From positions 1 to 64,000 of the forward strand of contig CAYZZA010000001.1 in assembly GCA_964482685.1 (NCBI GenBank): a stretch of DNA of 64,000 nucleotides. Direction: 5' to 3'. The translations under genes were made by a program, and so were the position numbers. Numbering within the stretch: the stretch's first letter is position 1; the number at the start of each line of letters is the position of its first letter. Positions 44,681 to 54,305 of this stretch are shown here, piece by piece. Below the pieces are notes generated by a model, which was given only the letters and a program-made list of their open reading frames with translations, ran no database searches and was not told the DNA's origin. The DNA comes from CAYZZA01 sp964482685 (GTDB lineage Bacteria > Bacillota > Bacilli > Lactobacillales > Carnobacteriaceae_A).

Positions 44681-44879
44681 TTAACAACTTTCGCTTCTAT
44701 GGGTAAGATAGAGATCTATCTCTGATGTAAAAAAACCTCTTATCACTCTTGTCTACAAATAAGCGTTTCACAATACTAGTCATTTAAAGAGCGTTAGTGG
44801 AGTTGTCTATAAAACATGTAGGGTCTACTACCTATTTTTACTAAATAGATAGATAGACATTTAATCATACTCTTGAGAC
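44681..44879. other. Intergenic region between alr and the LysM/3D gene
   Basis: No gene or RNA feature seen in this AT-rich convergent spacer beyond the terminators at either end. Confidence 0.5.
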
Positions 44880-44905
44880 AAAAAAAAGAAAGGCTTTGCC
44901 CTTCT
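44880..44905 (-). terminator. Intrinsic terminator after the LysM/3D gene
   Basis: On the minus strand AGAAGGGC and GCCTTTCT pair with one wobble around a 3-nt loop, followed by seven or more Ts. Confidence 0.75.
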
Positions 44906-44930
44906 CGATTTTTATCGGTACATATTACAA

Positions 44931-45785
44931 TCACTGAATAATCGTGACTTCCATTTTTTTTCGACCAAACTGAATAGCGGATTGTAAATTGGTGATGTGA
45001 ATGTCTATCCGGTTTCCTTTAATCGCTCCACCAGTATCTCCTGCTATAAATGTACCAAAACCTGGAACATGCACTTTAGAGCCTAATGGAATCACATTTG
45101 GGTCTACCGCAATTACATTTGGATTCTCTCTCAAGTTAATTCCTGTGTACGTATAATCACTTAAAGAGGGCTGATTCGTTGAGTAGGCAGTAGCCTCAAC
45201 GATGAGTGTTTTTCCTTTTATGGCTGATGTTTCTATTTTTTCAGAAGACTCTTCATTTTTGACTACTTCTTCTTTTGGTTCTTCCTTAGGTTCTTCTTTT
45301 GGTTCTTCCTTAGGTTCTTCCTTAGGTTCTTCCTTAGGTTCTTCTTTTTTATTTTCAACCGTTTCTTTTACTTCAATCGGAGTGTCCACTTTTGTTACTT
45401 CATCTGTTTCCTCACTTACATCATAACTTGACAGTTCATCTTCTTTTTGTACTGTGACAACCGTTTGATCTTTTGATAAATGAAGTTTGTTTCCTACGAA
45501 AATCAAGTTAGCATCGTGGATACCGTTTAAAGCAGTAAGTTTGTCTACGGAAAAATCAGTTGCTTGAGCAACAGCCGAAAGAGTGTCACCCCATTGGAAT
45601 GTATACGTTGTACCCTCTTCTCCTAAAACGTCTAAATCATGTTTGATTTCATCCGCTGTCCGAGGTGTCCATGTTTCAGCTGAATATTCTTTTGCAGAAG
45701 TAATTGTTGGATTGGCTAATAGCAATAGACCAGCAAAAGCAACACTTGCACTTGCTGTAACTATTTTTTTTGTTCGCTTGTTCAT
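44931..45785 (-). CDS. Secreted LysM and 3D-domain cell-wall protein
   Basis: Exported protein of 284 residues. Signal peptide 1-31 (cleavage near TSAKE), one LysM domain at about 58-104 (YTFQWGDTLSAVAQATDFSV), an acidic linker with six tandem EEPK units, and a C-terminal 3D domain with YSTNQPSLS, NPNVIAVDPNVIPLGS and AGDTGGAIKGN. LysM binds peptidoglycan; 3D domains are linked to wall turnover. AAGGAG precedes ATG 45785. The 3D domain is closely similar to that at 35352-36473. Confidence 0.92.
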   Translation of the reverse strand: MNKRTKKIVTASASVAFAGLLLLANPTITSAKEYSAETWTPRTADEIKHDLDVLGEEGTTYTFQWGDTLSAVAQATDFSVDKLTALNGIHDANLIFVGNKLHLSKDQTVVTVQKEDELSSYDVSEETDEVTKVDTPIEVKETVENKKEEPKEEPKEEPKEEPKEEPKEEPKEEVVKNEESSEKIETSAIKGKTLIVEATAYSTNQPSLSDYTYTGINLRENPNVIAVDPNVIPLGSKVHVPGFGTFIAGDTGGAIKGNRIDIHITNLQSAIQFGRKKMEVTIIQ

Positions 45786-46055
45786 TCTAAATCATGTCTC
45801 CTTTTTATATCCAAACGCAACGGGAGGGGGCTAACATACACTTGCCTGTCCATGTATAGGCAACATGCTTTCTGAATCAGCAACATAGCTTCTTATGTCT
45901 TCGAGTCCTATCTTACCACGCGTTTGTGAACAAAAAAGGCGTTTACAGCTTTTGTTACCTCCTCTTATTCTGTTTGTCGTATAAGGTCTTCTATATGACA
46001 AATCCGGTTGCTCTGCTTAAAATGTGTCATATTTCCTTTTTTTTACGGGAAGAGC
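45786..46055. other. Intergenic region upstream of the LysM/3D gene
   Basis: This should contain the promoter for the LysM/3D gene. I looked for paired TGTWAH (WalR-type) motifs and found only near misses with the wrong spacing. No gene or known riboswitch recognised. Confidence 0.4.
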
Positions 46056-46103
46056 AAAAAAAACGTTTCCCTATTCTATAGAAAGCCTATAGCTAAAGAA
46101 ACG
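46056..46103 (-). terminator. Intrinsic terminator of the DUF4153 gene
   Basis: CGTTTC (46064-46069) pairs with GAAACG (46098-46103), with an inner CTATAG/CTATAG stem, followed on the minus strand by eight Ts (46063-46056). Confidence 0.78.
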
Positions 46104-46142
46104 CTTCTTCTGTTTTCCTTTATGTCATTTGTTTCACCGTTG

Positions 46143-47954
46143 TCATTTAATCTGAATCACAAGATAGAAATCCCCCATATACATCTCTTCGTATAAAGAA
46201 ACAGAAGTAAAAATAATGCGGATAAGAGATTCTTCGGTTTCATTGTCTATTGTAGCTTCTTCTAAAGACAGTTCGCTATTTACAGAATCTACTCGATTAA
46301 TCACGGTTTGATATTGTTCCGTAAGTGAGACTGTTTGTAAAACCTTGTCAGTTTGATCTTTCAAGATGATCATTTTATCTTTTGTTTCCGTTAACTCTTC
46401 TTCAAGACGGTATGTCTTTCCTTCTACCTCAAAAGACACAGAGCCATTTGGTAAAAACACACTGTTTTCTCCTTCGGTGCTGCCTTGATCGTAAATTTGT
46501 AAAAGATAGTGAAAGTCTTCCACATTCAATTCAAGTGGACCCATCAAATACAAATTCACATATGTTTCTTCTGTGAATGGGTCATCACTCGAATTGACAG
46601 TTCGATCAAAACCAAAAAGAGTAGAAAATTCATTACCCGATAAAACAGCTTGGTTAATGCCGGTTACCTTTTTGAGGCTATCAATTTCTTCTAGATAACT
46701 AATGGATCTTGAGATGGTGGCTTTATCTTCAGGTGAGACAGATTCATTTTTGAGAATGGTTGTGTCTGTTAGCATATTGTTTCGTTCAAGCGTGTCATAT
46801 AGTTTGGTCAGTTGGTATTGTCGTCCCACCGTAAAGCCATCTACTGGAGGGATGATGGCAATCAAGGACGCAACCAGTGCAATAACAGCCACCCATCCTG
46901 TTTTTTTAGAATCCGTGAAGCTGACAACCAGCCCAATAAGCAAAGTAGCCAGACCCGTTAACAAGACAAAATATCTCCCGTGTGTAAGCCCGATTGATTG
47001 CATCCGTCGAAAAGATGCGTACAATTGAAAAGCCATCACAACAATCAATAGCTTTGGAAAAATCTTTCGAAATAAAACCGCAATCTTTGTCTCAATCGTA
47101 CACGCGAGCAAATAAATCAACACGCCCGTAATTGAGTACGACAACAAGAGTGATTCTACAATTGGATCCGACCAAAAGTTTTGTCCAATGTTCGTAGCAA
47201 AATACAAGATGAGCACAAAGGTATACACAACAAGCAATGGGATGACAATATAGCTAAGGAGGACTTCCAGACTACGCGGTGCAGCAATGGCCATTTCCAT
47301 CTTTTTCGTATCTTTTTCACGTAAACGCATATCTTTGTCTGGTTCTCCCATACCTGGATACCAAGGAATAAACGATAAAAAGAACAAAGGAGCCAATAGT
47401 GAAAAGTTTATATTTAACACATGGCTATACAAACGATCTGGAATAGAAACAAGCAGACGATCCACCGCAAACAAGAGGGCACTTGTGCCAACCAATGTCA
47501 CGAGTGAAAATAAATTGGCTAAGAAAAAAGCCTTTAGACCAGCCAGCAAGGTTTCATGAAAATAAACGTTGTTCTTGATTGAAGGAACCCAAAAAAAGGC
47601 AAGTACAATGGTTCCAAAAAAGACCCCAGTCCGAATTGCTAATGGGAGATATTCAAGTGAATAGGAACGGGTGAGTACATAATAAATTCCAACACTTCCT
47701 AAGCTGATTGCTTGAAGCCCTATTCGTATCAATGTGTTATCAAAAAAACGTTCATATACAAGCTCAAAAAACACACTTAAGAATACACCGATTAGGAGAG
47801 AGACCATCCATCGGTCAAATCGTGTAGCATCTGTTTGAATCGACCATGCGTTTAAAGAAGCAAATGCAACTAAAAGCGCAATCGTAAATGGAAAGCGTTC
47901 TAAAGAAGTTTGAATTCCTTTGATAAAAGGCTGTACTTTCTCTGTCCATTTCAT
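46143..47954 (-). CDS. DUF4153-type membrane protein
   Basis: Protein of 603 residues with about twelve hydrophobic segments in the first 390 residues and a soluble C-terminal domain of about 210 residues, probably extracytoplasmic. The layout fits DUF4153 proteins of Firmicutes, whose function is unknown. ATG 47954 has AAGGGTG upstream; a GTG at 47963 overlaps that Shine-Dalgarno. It ends about 40 nt before a terminator and starts about 45 nt after the YitT gene. Confidence 0.8.
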   Translation of the reverse strand: MKWTEKVQPFIKGIQTSLERFPFTIALLVAFASLNAWSIQTDATRFDRWMVSLLIGVFLSVFFELVYERFFDNTLIRIGLQAISLGSVGIYYVLTRSYSLEYLPLAIRTGVFFGTIVLAFFWVPSIKNNVYFHETLLAGLKAFFLANLFSLVTLVGTSALLFAVDRLLVSIPDRLYSHVLNINFSLLAPLFFLSFIPWYPGMGEPDKDMRLREKDTKKMEMAIAAPRSLEVLLSYIVIPLLVVYTFVLILYFATNIGQNFWSDPIVESLLLSYSITGVLIYLLACTIETKIAVLFRKIFPKLLIVVMAFQLYASFRRMQSIGLTHGRYFVLLTGLATLLIGLVVSFTDSKKTGWVAVIALVASLIAIIPPVDGFTVGRQYQLTKLYDTLERNNMLTDTTILKNESVSPEDKATISRSISYLEEIDSLKKVTGINQAVLSGNEFSTLFGFDRTVNSSDDPFTEETYVNLYLMGPLELNVEDFHYLLQIYDQGSTEGENSVFLPNGSVSFEVEGKTYRLEEELTETKDKMIILKDQTDKVLQTVSLTEQYQTVINRVDSVNSELSLEEATIDNETEESLIRIIFTSVSLYEEMYMGDFYLVIQIK

Positions 47955-47997
47955 CTGAATCACCCTTTTTTCGAGCTTTACAGCTCTTATTTTATGT

Positions 47998-48918
47998 TCA
48001 GTGTTCGTTTTTATATTTTAGCTCTTTTTCTCTTTTTCTCAATATTTTGTTTTGTTCGTCGCGCATTTTCGCTTGATCTTCCGGAGATAAATAGGTAAAG
48101 CCTTCCCCGGATACTTCTTGCACATCTGAAATAGTCACAAATGCGCGTGTATCAACAGATTCAATGATTCGCTTAATCGGCATAATTTGTTGTCTATTTA
48201 TAATGACGTATAATATTTTTTTCTGCTCTTGCGTAAAATGACCTTCGCCATACAAAACTGTCATTCCTCGTCCGACTTGTTCCCCAATCTTATCAGCAAT
48301 TTCTTGGTAATGCTCCGAGATAATAAACACAGACTTCTTTGGATTTAATCCTTCTAAAACAAAATCCAGTACTTGACTTTGAACAAACAAGTTTATCAAT
48401 GTCAGAAACGCATTTTCAGGACCTATGATGAATGCACTTGGAAGCACCACACATACATCGATCAACAAAAGAGCGGTACTTGTGTTCATACCCAAATACT
48501 TCCGCATAATTTGGGCAATAATGTCACTGCCCGCTGTTGTTCCTTCTCCTAACATAATGATTCCAATTCCCGTCCCCATTAAAAACCCCGATCCGATTGG
48601 AACCAGTAAGGTGTTTTGTGGAATAAACTCATACAGTGGTTTGAAACTGAGAAAAAAAGTGATAAAGCTGATTGCTACTAGTGTATAGAGTATGGTCTCT
48701 TTATCCAAGTATTTATACCCGATAGTCAAAATAAACACATTCAAGATAAATATAGTAAAACCTGGAGGCACTTTTAACATATACAACAGCAAAAGCGAAA
48801 GACCCGTTACGCCTCCTTCCCCTAGTTTGTTCGGTACAGTCAAGCTATTTACCGAAATAGAATACAAAAGCGACCCTGCCAAAATATAAAGCAAGTTTGT
48901 TGGAATGCTTTTTTTCAT
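47998..48918 (-). CDS. YitT-family membrane protein (DUF161/DUF2179)
   Basis: Protein of 306 residues with five or six N-terminal helices (YitT_membrane, about 10-200) containing PNKLGEGGVTGLSLLL and GEGTTAGSDIIAQIM, and a C-terminal DUF2179 domain (about 215-280) with GRGMTVLYGEGHFTQEQKK. Function unknown; transport has been proposed for the family. ATG 48918 has GAAGGA upstream. It follows the amidohydrolase gene by 19 nt, so they are probably cotranscribed. Confidence 0.9.
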   Translation of the reverse strand: MKKSIPTNLLYILAGSLLYSISVNSLTVPNKLGEGGVTGLSLLLLYMLKVPPGFTIFILNVFILTIGYKYLDKETILYTLVAISFITFFLSFKPLYEFIPQNTLLVPIGSGFLMGTGIGIIMLGEGTTAGSDIIAQIMRKYLGMNTSTALLLIDVCVVLPSAFIIGPENAFLTLINLFVQSQVLDFVLEGLNPKKSVFIISEHYQEIADKIGEQVGRGMTVLYGEGHFTQEQKKILYVIINRQQIMPIKRIIESVDTRAFVTISDVQEVSGEGFTYLSPEDQAKMRDEQNKILRKREKELKYKNEH

Positions 48919-48937
48919 TTTTTTCCTTCTTCCTAAT

Positions 48938-50545
48938 CTAATTTGACATACTTTTTTGGTACACAACCGTTCCATCGACAACCGTCATCACAACGGTTGT
49001 GTCTTTCATTGCTTCAGGAGACAGTGAAAAAATAGGACGATCCAAGACAATAAAATCTGCGACATATCCTTTTTTCAATCGTCCTTTGGTGTGCTCCTCA
49101 AAACTAGCATACGCGCCTTCGAGCGTATAAGCATCAATTGCATCTGATAGGTCTAGTGCTTCCGATGGGAGAAAGCCACCAAGAGGAGAACCATCCAATC
49201 GTTTTCGCGTCACCGCACAATACAAATTATGAAACGGTTGAAACGGAGCAATTGGTGCATCTGTACTGAACGATTGATGAATGCCCATACGTGCCATTGT
49301 GCCAAAAGCATATGACGTGCTGGCTAATTTTTGTCCAACACGATTGACTACAATTGGGATGTCGTCTTCTAGAAAAATAGGCTGTACATACGTCAAATAC
49401 CCTTTTTTTTGAATACGGGTTAGCAATTCGTAATCTGTAATTTGCACATGGTTGATCCCTAACCGAAGTCTATTCTCTGGCATTGCGACCGCATCATACG
49501 CATCTAATACCGCAGTGATTCCTTGGTCGCCAATAGCATGAATAATGACTTGCGAGTCATTTTCAACAGCAAGCTGAACTTCATGGTTTAACGTCTCTTG
49601 TGGTTTTGTTAACACGCCTTTGTTGCCTGAATCATCATGGTAATCTTGTCTCAACGCTGCTGTTCGGCCACCCAAAGCACCATCTGCAAACAGTTTCACT
49701 GGTCCAACTCGATTAAATGCGGTTCCCTGACCGGTTTTAAAGCCAGAAGCAAAGTAGCTTGGAAGGTACTTTCCATCATTAAACCACATTTGATGGTAAA
49801 AGCGGATCGTTAATGCGTGTTGGCGCTCTAGCTCTTTATACAAAGACCACGTCTCTTCAATTTCATTGTCTTTGCAATCGCATGTATGCATAGAAGTGAT
49901 GCCTTGTTTGTTGGCAAGTTTCATCGTTTTTTCTAGTAGTTTTTTTTGTTCCTCGCGTTTTTTTTTCGGCATTTTTGCTTTGATTAAATCAATAGCCCGT
50001 TCCGTAAAAACACCTGTTGGTTCTCCGTCGGCGTCTTTTCGTATTTCTCCTCCCTCAGGCGAGGGAGTATCTCGCGTGACACCAAAGAAGGCAAGTGCAG
50101 CTGAGTTACATGAAAATACATGTCGGTCTACCCGTCCCATGACAATCGGGATTTCTTTTGAAATTAAATCTAAATCTGTTTTTTCAGGGAATCGTTTTTC
50201 ATCTGTAAAGGTATTTTGATTCCAACCTTCTGTATAAATAAAATCTAGAGAAGTAAGGTTTTTTTCCCTAATATATATCCGTCCCCGTTCAATCAACTCG
50301 TGCATACTCGTTACATCTGAGATTGGCAACATCTCTAAATACTCTGCAGTCATGAGAAAATGGAGGTGTGAGTCATTGAACCCGGGAAGAACTGTCTTTC
50401 CTTTCAAATCTAGGATGGTGCGTGGATTTCGACTTAGAATCTCACTTGTTGTGCCAGTGGCGACAATTTGATTGCTTTCTACTAAAAACGCTTCGCAAAA
50501 CACATTTTTTTCTACATATACATGTCCATTTATATACGCATCCAT
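48938..50545 (-). CDS. Amidohydrolase, YtcJ/NfdA-like
   Basis: Metal-dependent amidohydrolase (Amidohydro_3 type) of 535 residues. The first metal site is GFNDSHLHFLM, followed by FTERAIDLIKAKMP, FADGALGGRTAAL, IHAIGDQG and STDAPIAPFQP. It has the usual small beta-sandwich at both ends. Members act on N-substituted amides or formamides; the substrate is unknown. ATG 50545 has GGGGAG 7 nt upstream. Confidence 0.9.
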   Translation of the reverse strand: MDAYINGHVYVEKNVFCEAFLVESNQIVATGTTSEILSRNPRTILDLKGKTVLPGFNDSHLHFLMTAEYLEMLPISDVTSMHELIERGRIYIREKNLTSLDFIYTEGWNQNTFTDEKRFPEKTDLDLISKEIPIVMGRVDRHVFSCNSAALAFFGVTRDTPSPEGGEIRKDADGEPTGVFTERAIDLIKAKMPKKKREEQKKLLEKTMKLANKQGITSMHTCDCKDNEIEETWSLYKELERQHALTIRFYHQMWFNDGKYLPSYFASGFKTGQGTAFNRVGPVKLFADGALGGRTAALRQDYHDDSGNKGVLTKPQETLNHEVQLAVENDSQVIIHAIGDQGITAVLDAYDAVAMPENRLRLGINHVQITDYELLTRIQKKGYLTYVQPIFLEDDIPIVVNRVGQKLASTSYAFGTMARMGIHQSFSTDAPIAPFQPFHNLYCAVTRKRLDGSPLGGFLPSEALDLSDAIDAYTLEGAYASFEEHTKGRLKKGYVADFIVLDRPIFSLSPEAMKDTTVVMTVVDGTVVYQKSMSN

Positions 50546-50686
50546 TTTCCCACTCCCCATTTGCGTGAATCTTTGTGTATCTGTTCAAGTTTATCATATT
50601 GTTTTAGTCTTTGCTTTCTCTGCTTCACAAAAATCCACGACTTTTTACAAATGTTCTACGATTTGTATCTTTTTAGACTACACCAC

Positions 50687-50724
50687 AAAAAAAGGCTCCC
50701 ACGTAAAGGGAGTCTTTTTCTTTT
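50687..50724. terminator. Intrinsic terminator after pepF
   Basis: AAAAAGGCTCCC and GGGAGTCTTTTT pair around a 7-nt loop, with runs of A and T on both sides; it ends pepF on the minus strand. Confidence 0.85.
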
Positions 50725-50751
50725 TTTATCGTTCCTTTTTAAAAGGGTCGA

Positions 50752-52566
50752 TTACTGCTCTTTAAGTAACGCGCTCAACTCAATAATACGCGTCACTGAG
50801 TCATCTAAATACGCGATTGTATCCGTCAAGGGTTTTGTCGTTGTTATGTCTACTCCTGCCACAAGTGCAGCTTCGACGGAACGTTTTTCATCCCCTAAAG
50901 CCAAGAACTCAAGCCATTTGTCTACGGCTGGTTGACCTTCTTCTTTTATCTTCAAAAATGCCTGTGTTGCAATCGTCAAGCCTGCTGAATACGTATACGA
51001 ATAAAGTCCCATGTAATAATGCGGTTGGCGCATCCAGGTTAGCTCTGCACCTGGGTTGATCTCCACGGCGTCTCCCCAAAAGGCTTCCAAGACCTCTTTT
51101 TTCAATTCGCTTAGTGTGTCTGCATCGAACCCTTGTCCAGCATCGACAAGGCGATAAACTTCGCGTTGGTACGTTGCTTCTAGTAAATGAGTGATGTAGT
51201 TATGGAAATACGTATTGGCTATCATGCTTGTCAGCGCAAAACGTTCCATCCGCTCGTTTGTTGCTTGTGTAGATAATGAATGTGTCAACAGCAATTCGTT
51301 GAATGTCGAAGGCGCTTCAATCAAATACAGTGACGGATCGCTTCCTAGAACAGAGTGGTTTTCAGCCGACAAAATCCCTTGTCCAGCATGCCCAAATTCA
51401 TGGATTAAGGTATACACATCAGACAACTGATTGGTCCAAGACATCAAAATGTAGGGGTGTTTTTGATAGGGTGACGAACAAAAGCCACCCGTTGATTTTC
51501 CTTTATTTTGAACAAAGTCGACCCATCTTTCTGGGTAAGCTTTCATAATCATGTCCACATAGTCCTGCCCGAGAAGTTGGAGGGCATCTTTTACGTACTC
51601 TTGGGAATCTTCTACTGTAACGGTTTTAGAAAAATCAGGATCCAACGAAATTTTTAGATCTGCATAGGTCATTTTATCAAGACCACGCACTTCTTTAAGG
51701 TGTGTGATATAGCGTTGCATCACAGGAGCTAACCCCGTCATAATACCGTCAATTTGGCGGTCGTATAACTCTCTTTCTACTTCTTGTTCATACAACAAAT
51801 AATCAATTACTGAGTCAAATCCGCGCATGGTCGCAATCGTTTTTTCTTTTTGAATCTGAGTGTAATACGCTTCTGAAATGACATTTTTGTATTTGGATAA
51901 AACTGTTGAAAAAGCTGTGAATGCTGCACGTCGAATGTCTGTGTCAGCATGATACATGTAGTAATCCTCATACAACACAAAGCTTAAAGGATACTCTACT
52001 CCGTTGACTTCAAATGTCCCAAAATCCATGTCTGCTAAGCGCGCTTGTTCATAAATAGATTCTGGTGCATTTAAAACAGAACTTAGTTGTGCCAATGCTT
52101 TTTCTACTTTTGGGTCTAATTGAATCTTTTTATTTTCCTTTGTGTGACGAATGTATGAAGCAAAACGCGGCTCTTGTTGCACAACGGCATCTAGAAGAGC
52201 CACATCTACACTTTGTAGTTCTGAATCAAAAAAAGACAAGTGAGCATTCATTTCTGCAAACAGCGTGCTCATTTTTCTGGATAGATTTGTGTTTTCAGAA
52301 TTCGTTAAATCAGTTGCTTCTGGAAGGAATGTATAATTGTTTGTATAAGCTGCCAGCTTCATCAATTCTTCATAGTCTGTTAGAGCCGATACAATGCGTT
52401 CAACGTCCACTAGTTTCTCCGTGTACGTATCTGCAAATCTTTTCGTTTTTTCTTGCATCTCTTCTACCGCTTGATCAAACGCAGTACGCGTTTCGTATAA
52501 ATCCGTTAAATCCCATGTATGTGCAAGTAGAACGTCTGCTCGTTTTTTTAGTTGTTGTTGTTCCAT
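50752..52566 (-). CDS. pepF: Oligoendopeptidase F (M3B)
   Basis: Zinc metallopeptidase of 604 residues cleaving cytoplasmic oligopeptides. The active site LIHEFGHAGQG (HExxH) is near residue 386, with the third ligand Glu in LIEAPSTFNELLL. The N-terminal half is the helical PepF N-domain. ATG 52566 has AAGGAG upstream; terminator downstream. With PepC it reflects a peptide-using lifestyle. Confidence 0.95.
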   Translation of the reverse strand: MEQQQLKKRADVLLAHTWDLTDLYETRTAFDQAVEEMQEKTKRFADTYTEKLVDVERIVSALTDYEELMKLAAYTNNYTFLPEATDLTNSENTNLSRKMSTLFAEMNAHLSFFDSELQSVDVALLDAVVQQEPRFASYIRHTKENKKIQLDPKVEKALAQLSSVLNAPESIYEQARLADMDFGTFEVNGVEYPLSFVLYEDYYMYHADTDIRRAAFTAFSTVLSKYKNVISEAYYTQIQKEKTIATMRGFDSVIDYLLYEQEVERELYDRQIDGIMTGLAPVMQRYITHLKEVRGLDKMTYADLKISLDPDFSKTVTVEDSQEYVKDALQLLGQDYVDMIMKAYPERWVDFVQNKGKSTGGFCSSPYQKHPYILMSWTNQLSDVYTLIHEFGHAGQGILSAENHSVLGSDPSLYLIEAPSTFNELLLTHSLSTQATNERMERFALTSMIANTYFHNYITHLLEATYQREVYRLVDAGQGFDADTLSELKKEVLEAFWGDAVEINPGAELTWMRQPHYYMGLYSYTYSAGLTIATQAFLKIKEEGQPAVDKWLEFLALGDEKRSVEAALVAGVDITTTKPLTDTIAYLDDSVTRIIELSALLKEQ

Positions 52567-52663
52567 TGTATCGCTCCTTTTTTTGTCGAACTTCTTTTAA
52601 TAGTATAGCACGTTGAACAAAAAAAGCTTTCTGCTTAAGGCGGTTTTCCTCAGCAAAAAACTT

Positions 52664-54073
52664 TTATTTTCCGAGCAAATCTTGCGCAGGTTTATTGCGT
52701 TCCAATCTACTTGGGTATTCATCCAGTTCCGGTAGAGGCTTAATAACATGTAGCCACATTTTGTATAAAAACCACCCACAATAAATACCCGAAACGGTTT
52801 CAGCAATCGGATAAGCCCACCAAATGGTGTTGACATTGCCACTCAATGAAAACACATAGGCGACAGGAATTAACACAAATATTTGACGAATAAACGATTC
52901 TCCAAAACTTAAGATTCCTTCTCCAAAAGCTTGGTACACCGAACTAGAAATAATACTAAAGCCCGCAAACACAAAAGTAAGGCTAATTATCCGTAAAGCA
53001 GGAATACCAAAAAACAACATGTCTTCAGATGCATTAAAAAACCCAAGAAGTGCGCCTGGGAAAAGTTGGAACACAACCAATCCAGCCATCATCATGACTG
53101 TAGCGTAAATCATACAAATCTTAATGGTCTCGATCAAACGCTGTTTATTCTTGGCTCCATAATTATAGGACAATATAGGAATCATACCGTTGGTCAGTCC
53201 AAAAACAGGCATAAACACAAAACTTTGCAACTGAAAATACACACCAAAAACAGCAGCAGCAGTCGCACTAAAAGTCATAAGGATCAAATTCATTAAAAAC
53301 ATTGTTACGGATGAAATGGCGACCATTAGCGTAGCCGGCACACCTACTGAATAAATATCCCGGATGTTTTTCCAATCGGGACGGAATGTTTTGTACTCCA
53401 TCTGTAACTCTTGATTTTTCTTTGTGTTTAAAATGAATGCCAGCACAGCGGCAGCTACTTGACCGATGACTGTAGCCAACGCAGCGCCAGCTACCCCCAT
53501 TTTAGGAAAACCGAGCAAACCAAATATTAATATTGGATCTAAAATTAAATTAATAATTGCTCCCATTCCTTGGGTGATCATTGTATAAAATGTTTTTCCA
53601 GTCGATTGCATCAACCGTTCGTAGGTGACTTGCATGAACTGACCTATCGATAATGAAGCAATTATGCTTAAATAAGTGATTCCCTCTTTTAAAATCAAAG
53701 GATCGGATGTTTGAGAAGCAAAGAATGGACGAACTAAAAACAAACCAAACAGCAAAAACAGGCCATAATGAAAAAAACCAAGTAGCACGCTGTTGTTTGC
53801 TGTTGTGTTCGCGTTGTTGTCATCCCCTTCTCCTAAACTTCTAGAAAGAGCTGCACTCACTCCGACACCGGTTCCGACTTGTAGGGCAACCATTAAGTTT
53901 TGGATAGGGAAAGCCAAAGAAACAGCGGTCAATGCTTGCTCACTCACTTGCGCAACAAACATGCTATCAATAATGTTATAAAGAGACTGAATCAACATAG
54001 AAATCATCATGGGCAGTGCCATTTGGATGACTAGTTCTTTAACAGGGGTGGTACCCATCTTGTTGTTGTTAAT
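52664..54073 (-). CDS. MATE-family efflux transporter (probable AUU start)
   Basis: Multidrug/toxin exporter of 469 residues with twelve helices in two MatE halves; PMMISMLIQSLYNIIDSMFV is the first helix and PILIFGLLGFPKMGVAGAALATV the typical mid motif. The start is unusual: the first ATG (54058) lies 22 nt from any Shine-Dalgarno. GGAGGGG (54087-54081) is exactly 7 nt before an in-frame ATT at 54073, which adds INNNK and gives the family-like opening M-N-N-x-K-M-G-T-x-P-V. I therefore start at ATT. Substrate unknown. Downstream is a weak hairpin with a T7 tract (about 52622-52660). Confidence 0.9.
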   Translation of the reverse strand: MNNNKMGTTPVKELVIQMALPMMISMLIQSLYNIIDSMFVAQVSEQALTAVSLAFPIQNLMVALQVGTGVGVSAALSRSLGEGDDNNANTTANNSVLLGFFHYGLFLLFGLFLVRPFFASQTSDPLILKEGITYLSIIASLSIGQFMQVTYERLMQSTGKTFYTMITQGMGAIINLILDPILIFGLLGFPKMGVAGAALATVIGQVAAAVLAFILNTKKNQELQMEYKTFRPDWKNIRDIYSVGVPATLMVAISSVTMFLMNLILMTFSATAAAVFGVYFQLQSFVFMPVFGLTNGMIPILSYNYGAKNKQRLIETIKICMIYATVMMMAGLVVFQLFPGALLGFFNASEDMLFFGIPALRIISLTFVFAGFSIISSSVYQAFGEGILSFGESFIRQIFVLIPVAYVFSLSGNVNTIWWAYPIAETVSGIYCGWFLYKMWLHVIKPLPELDEYPSRLERNKPAQDLLGK

Positions 54074-54277
54074 ATGAAATCCCCTCCGTAATTTTTATAA
54101 GATGTAGACATAGAAAGAGAGCCCTACAAGCTCTTTCAAGCTGCAGCGCAATTCTCCCTATTATACGTTTATTTTGTCTCTAGGTCAATGTTTGATAAAC
54201 AGTTGGAAAGACGCTTGTGATTTTAAAAAACTGTGTATCGTGCACTTACTTTCTTTTAGGAAGTAAGGTAAGATGAA

Positions 54278-54299
54278 TATACTATGTATTGTGAGGAGG
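54278..54299 (+). promoter_or_regulatory. -10 box and strong Shine-Dalgarno for the redox operon
   Basis: TATACT (54278-54283) predicts a transcript start near 54290, after the ATG at 54273. GAGGAGG (54293-54299) then lies 6 nt before ATT 54306. This argues that 54273 is not the start codon. The -35 is weak. Confidence 0.45.
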
Positions 54300-54305
54300 A
54301 TTCTC

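Noticed and set aside
45270..45347. Short direct repeats that might suggest a CRISPR array
   Set aside because: The units are contiguous, in frame and code for EEPK; there are no unique spacers.
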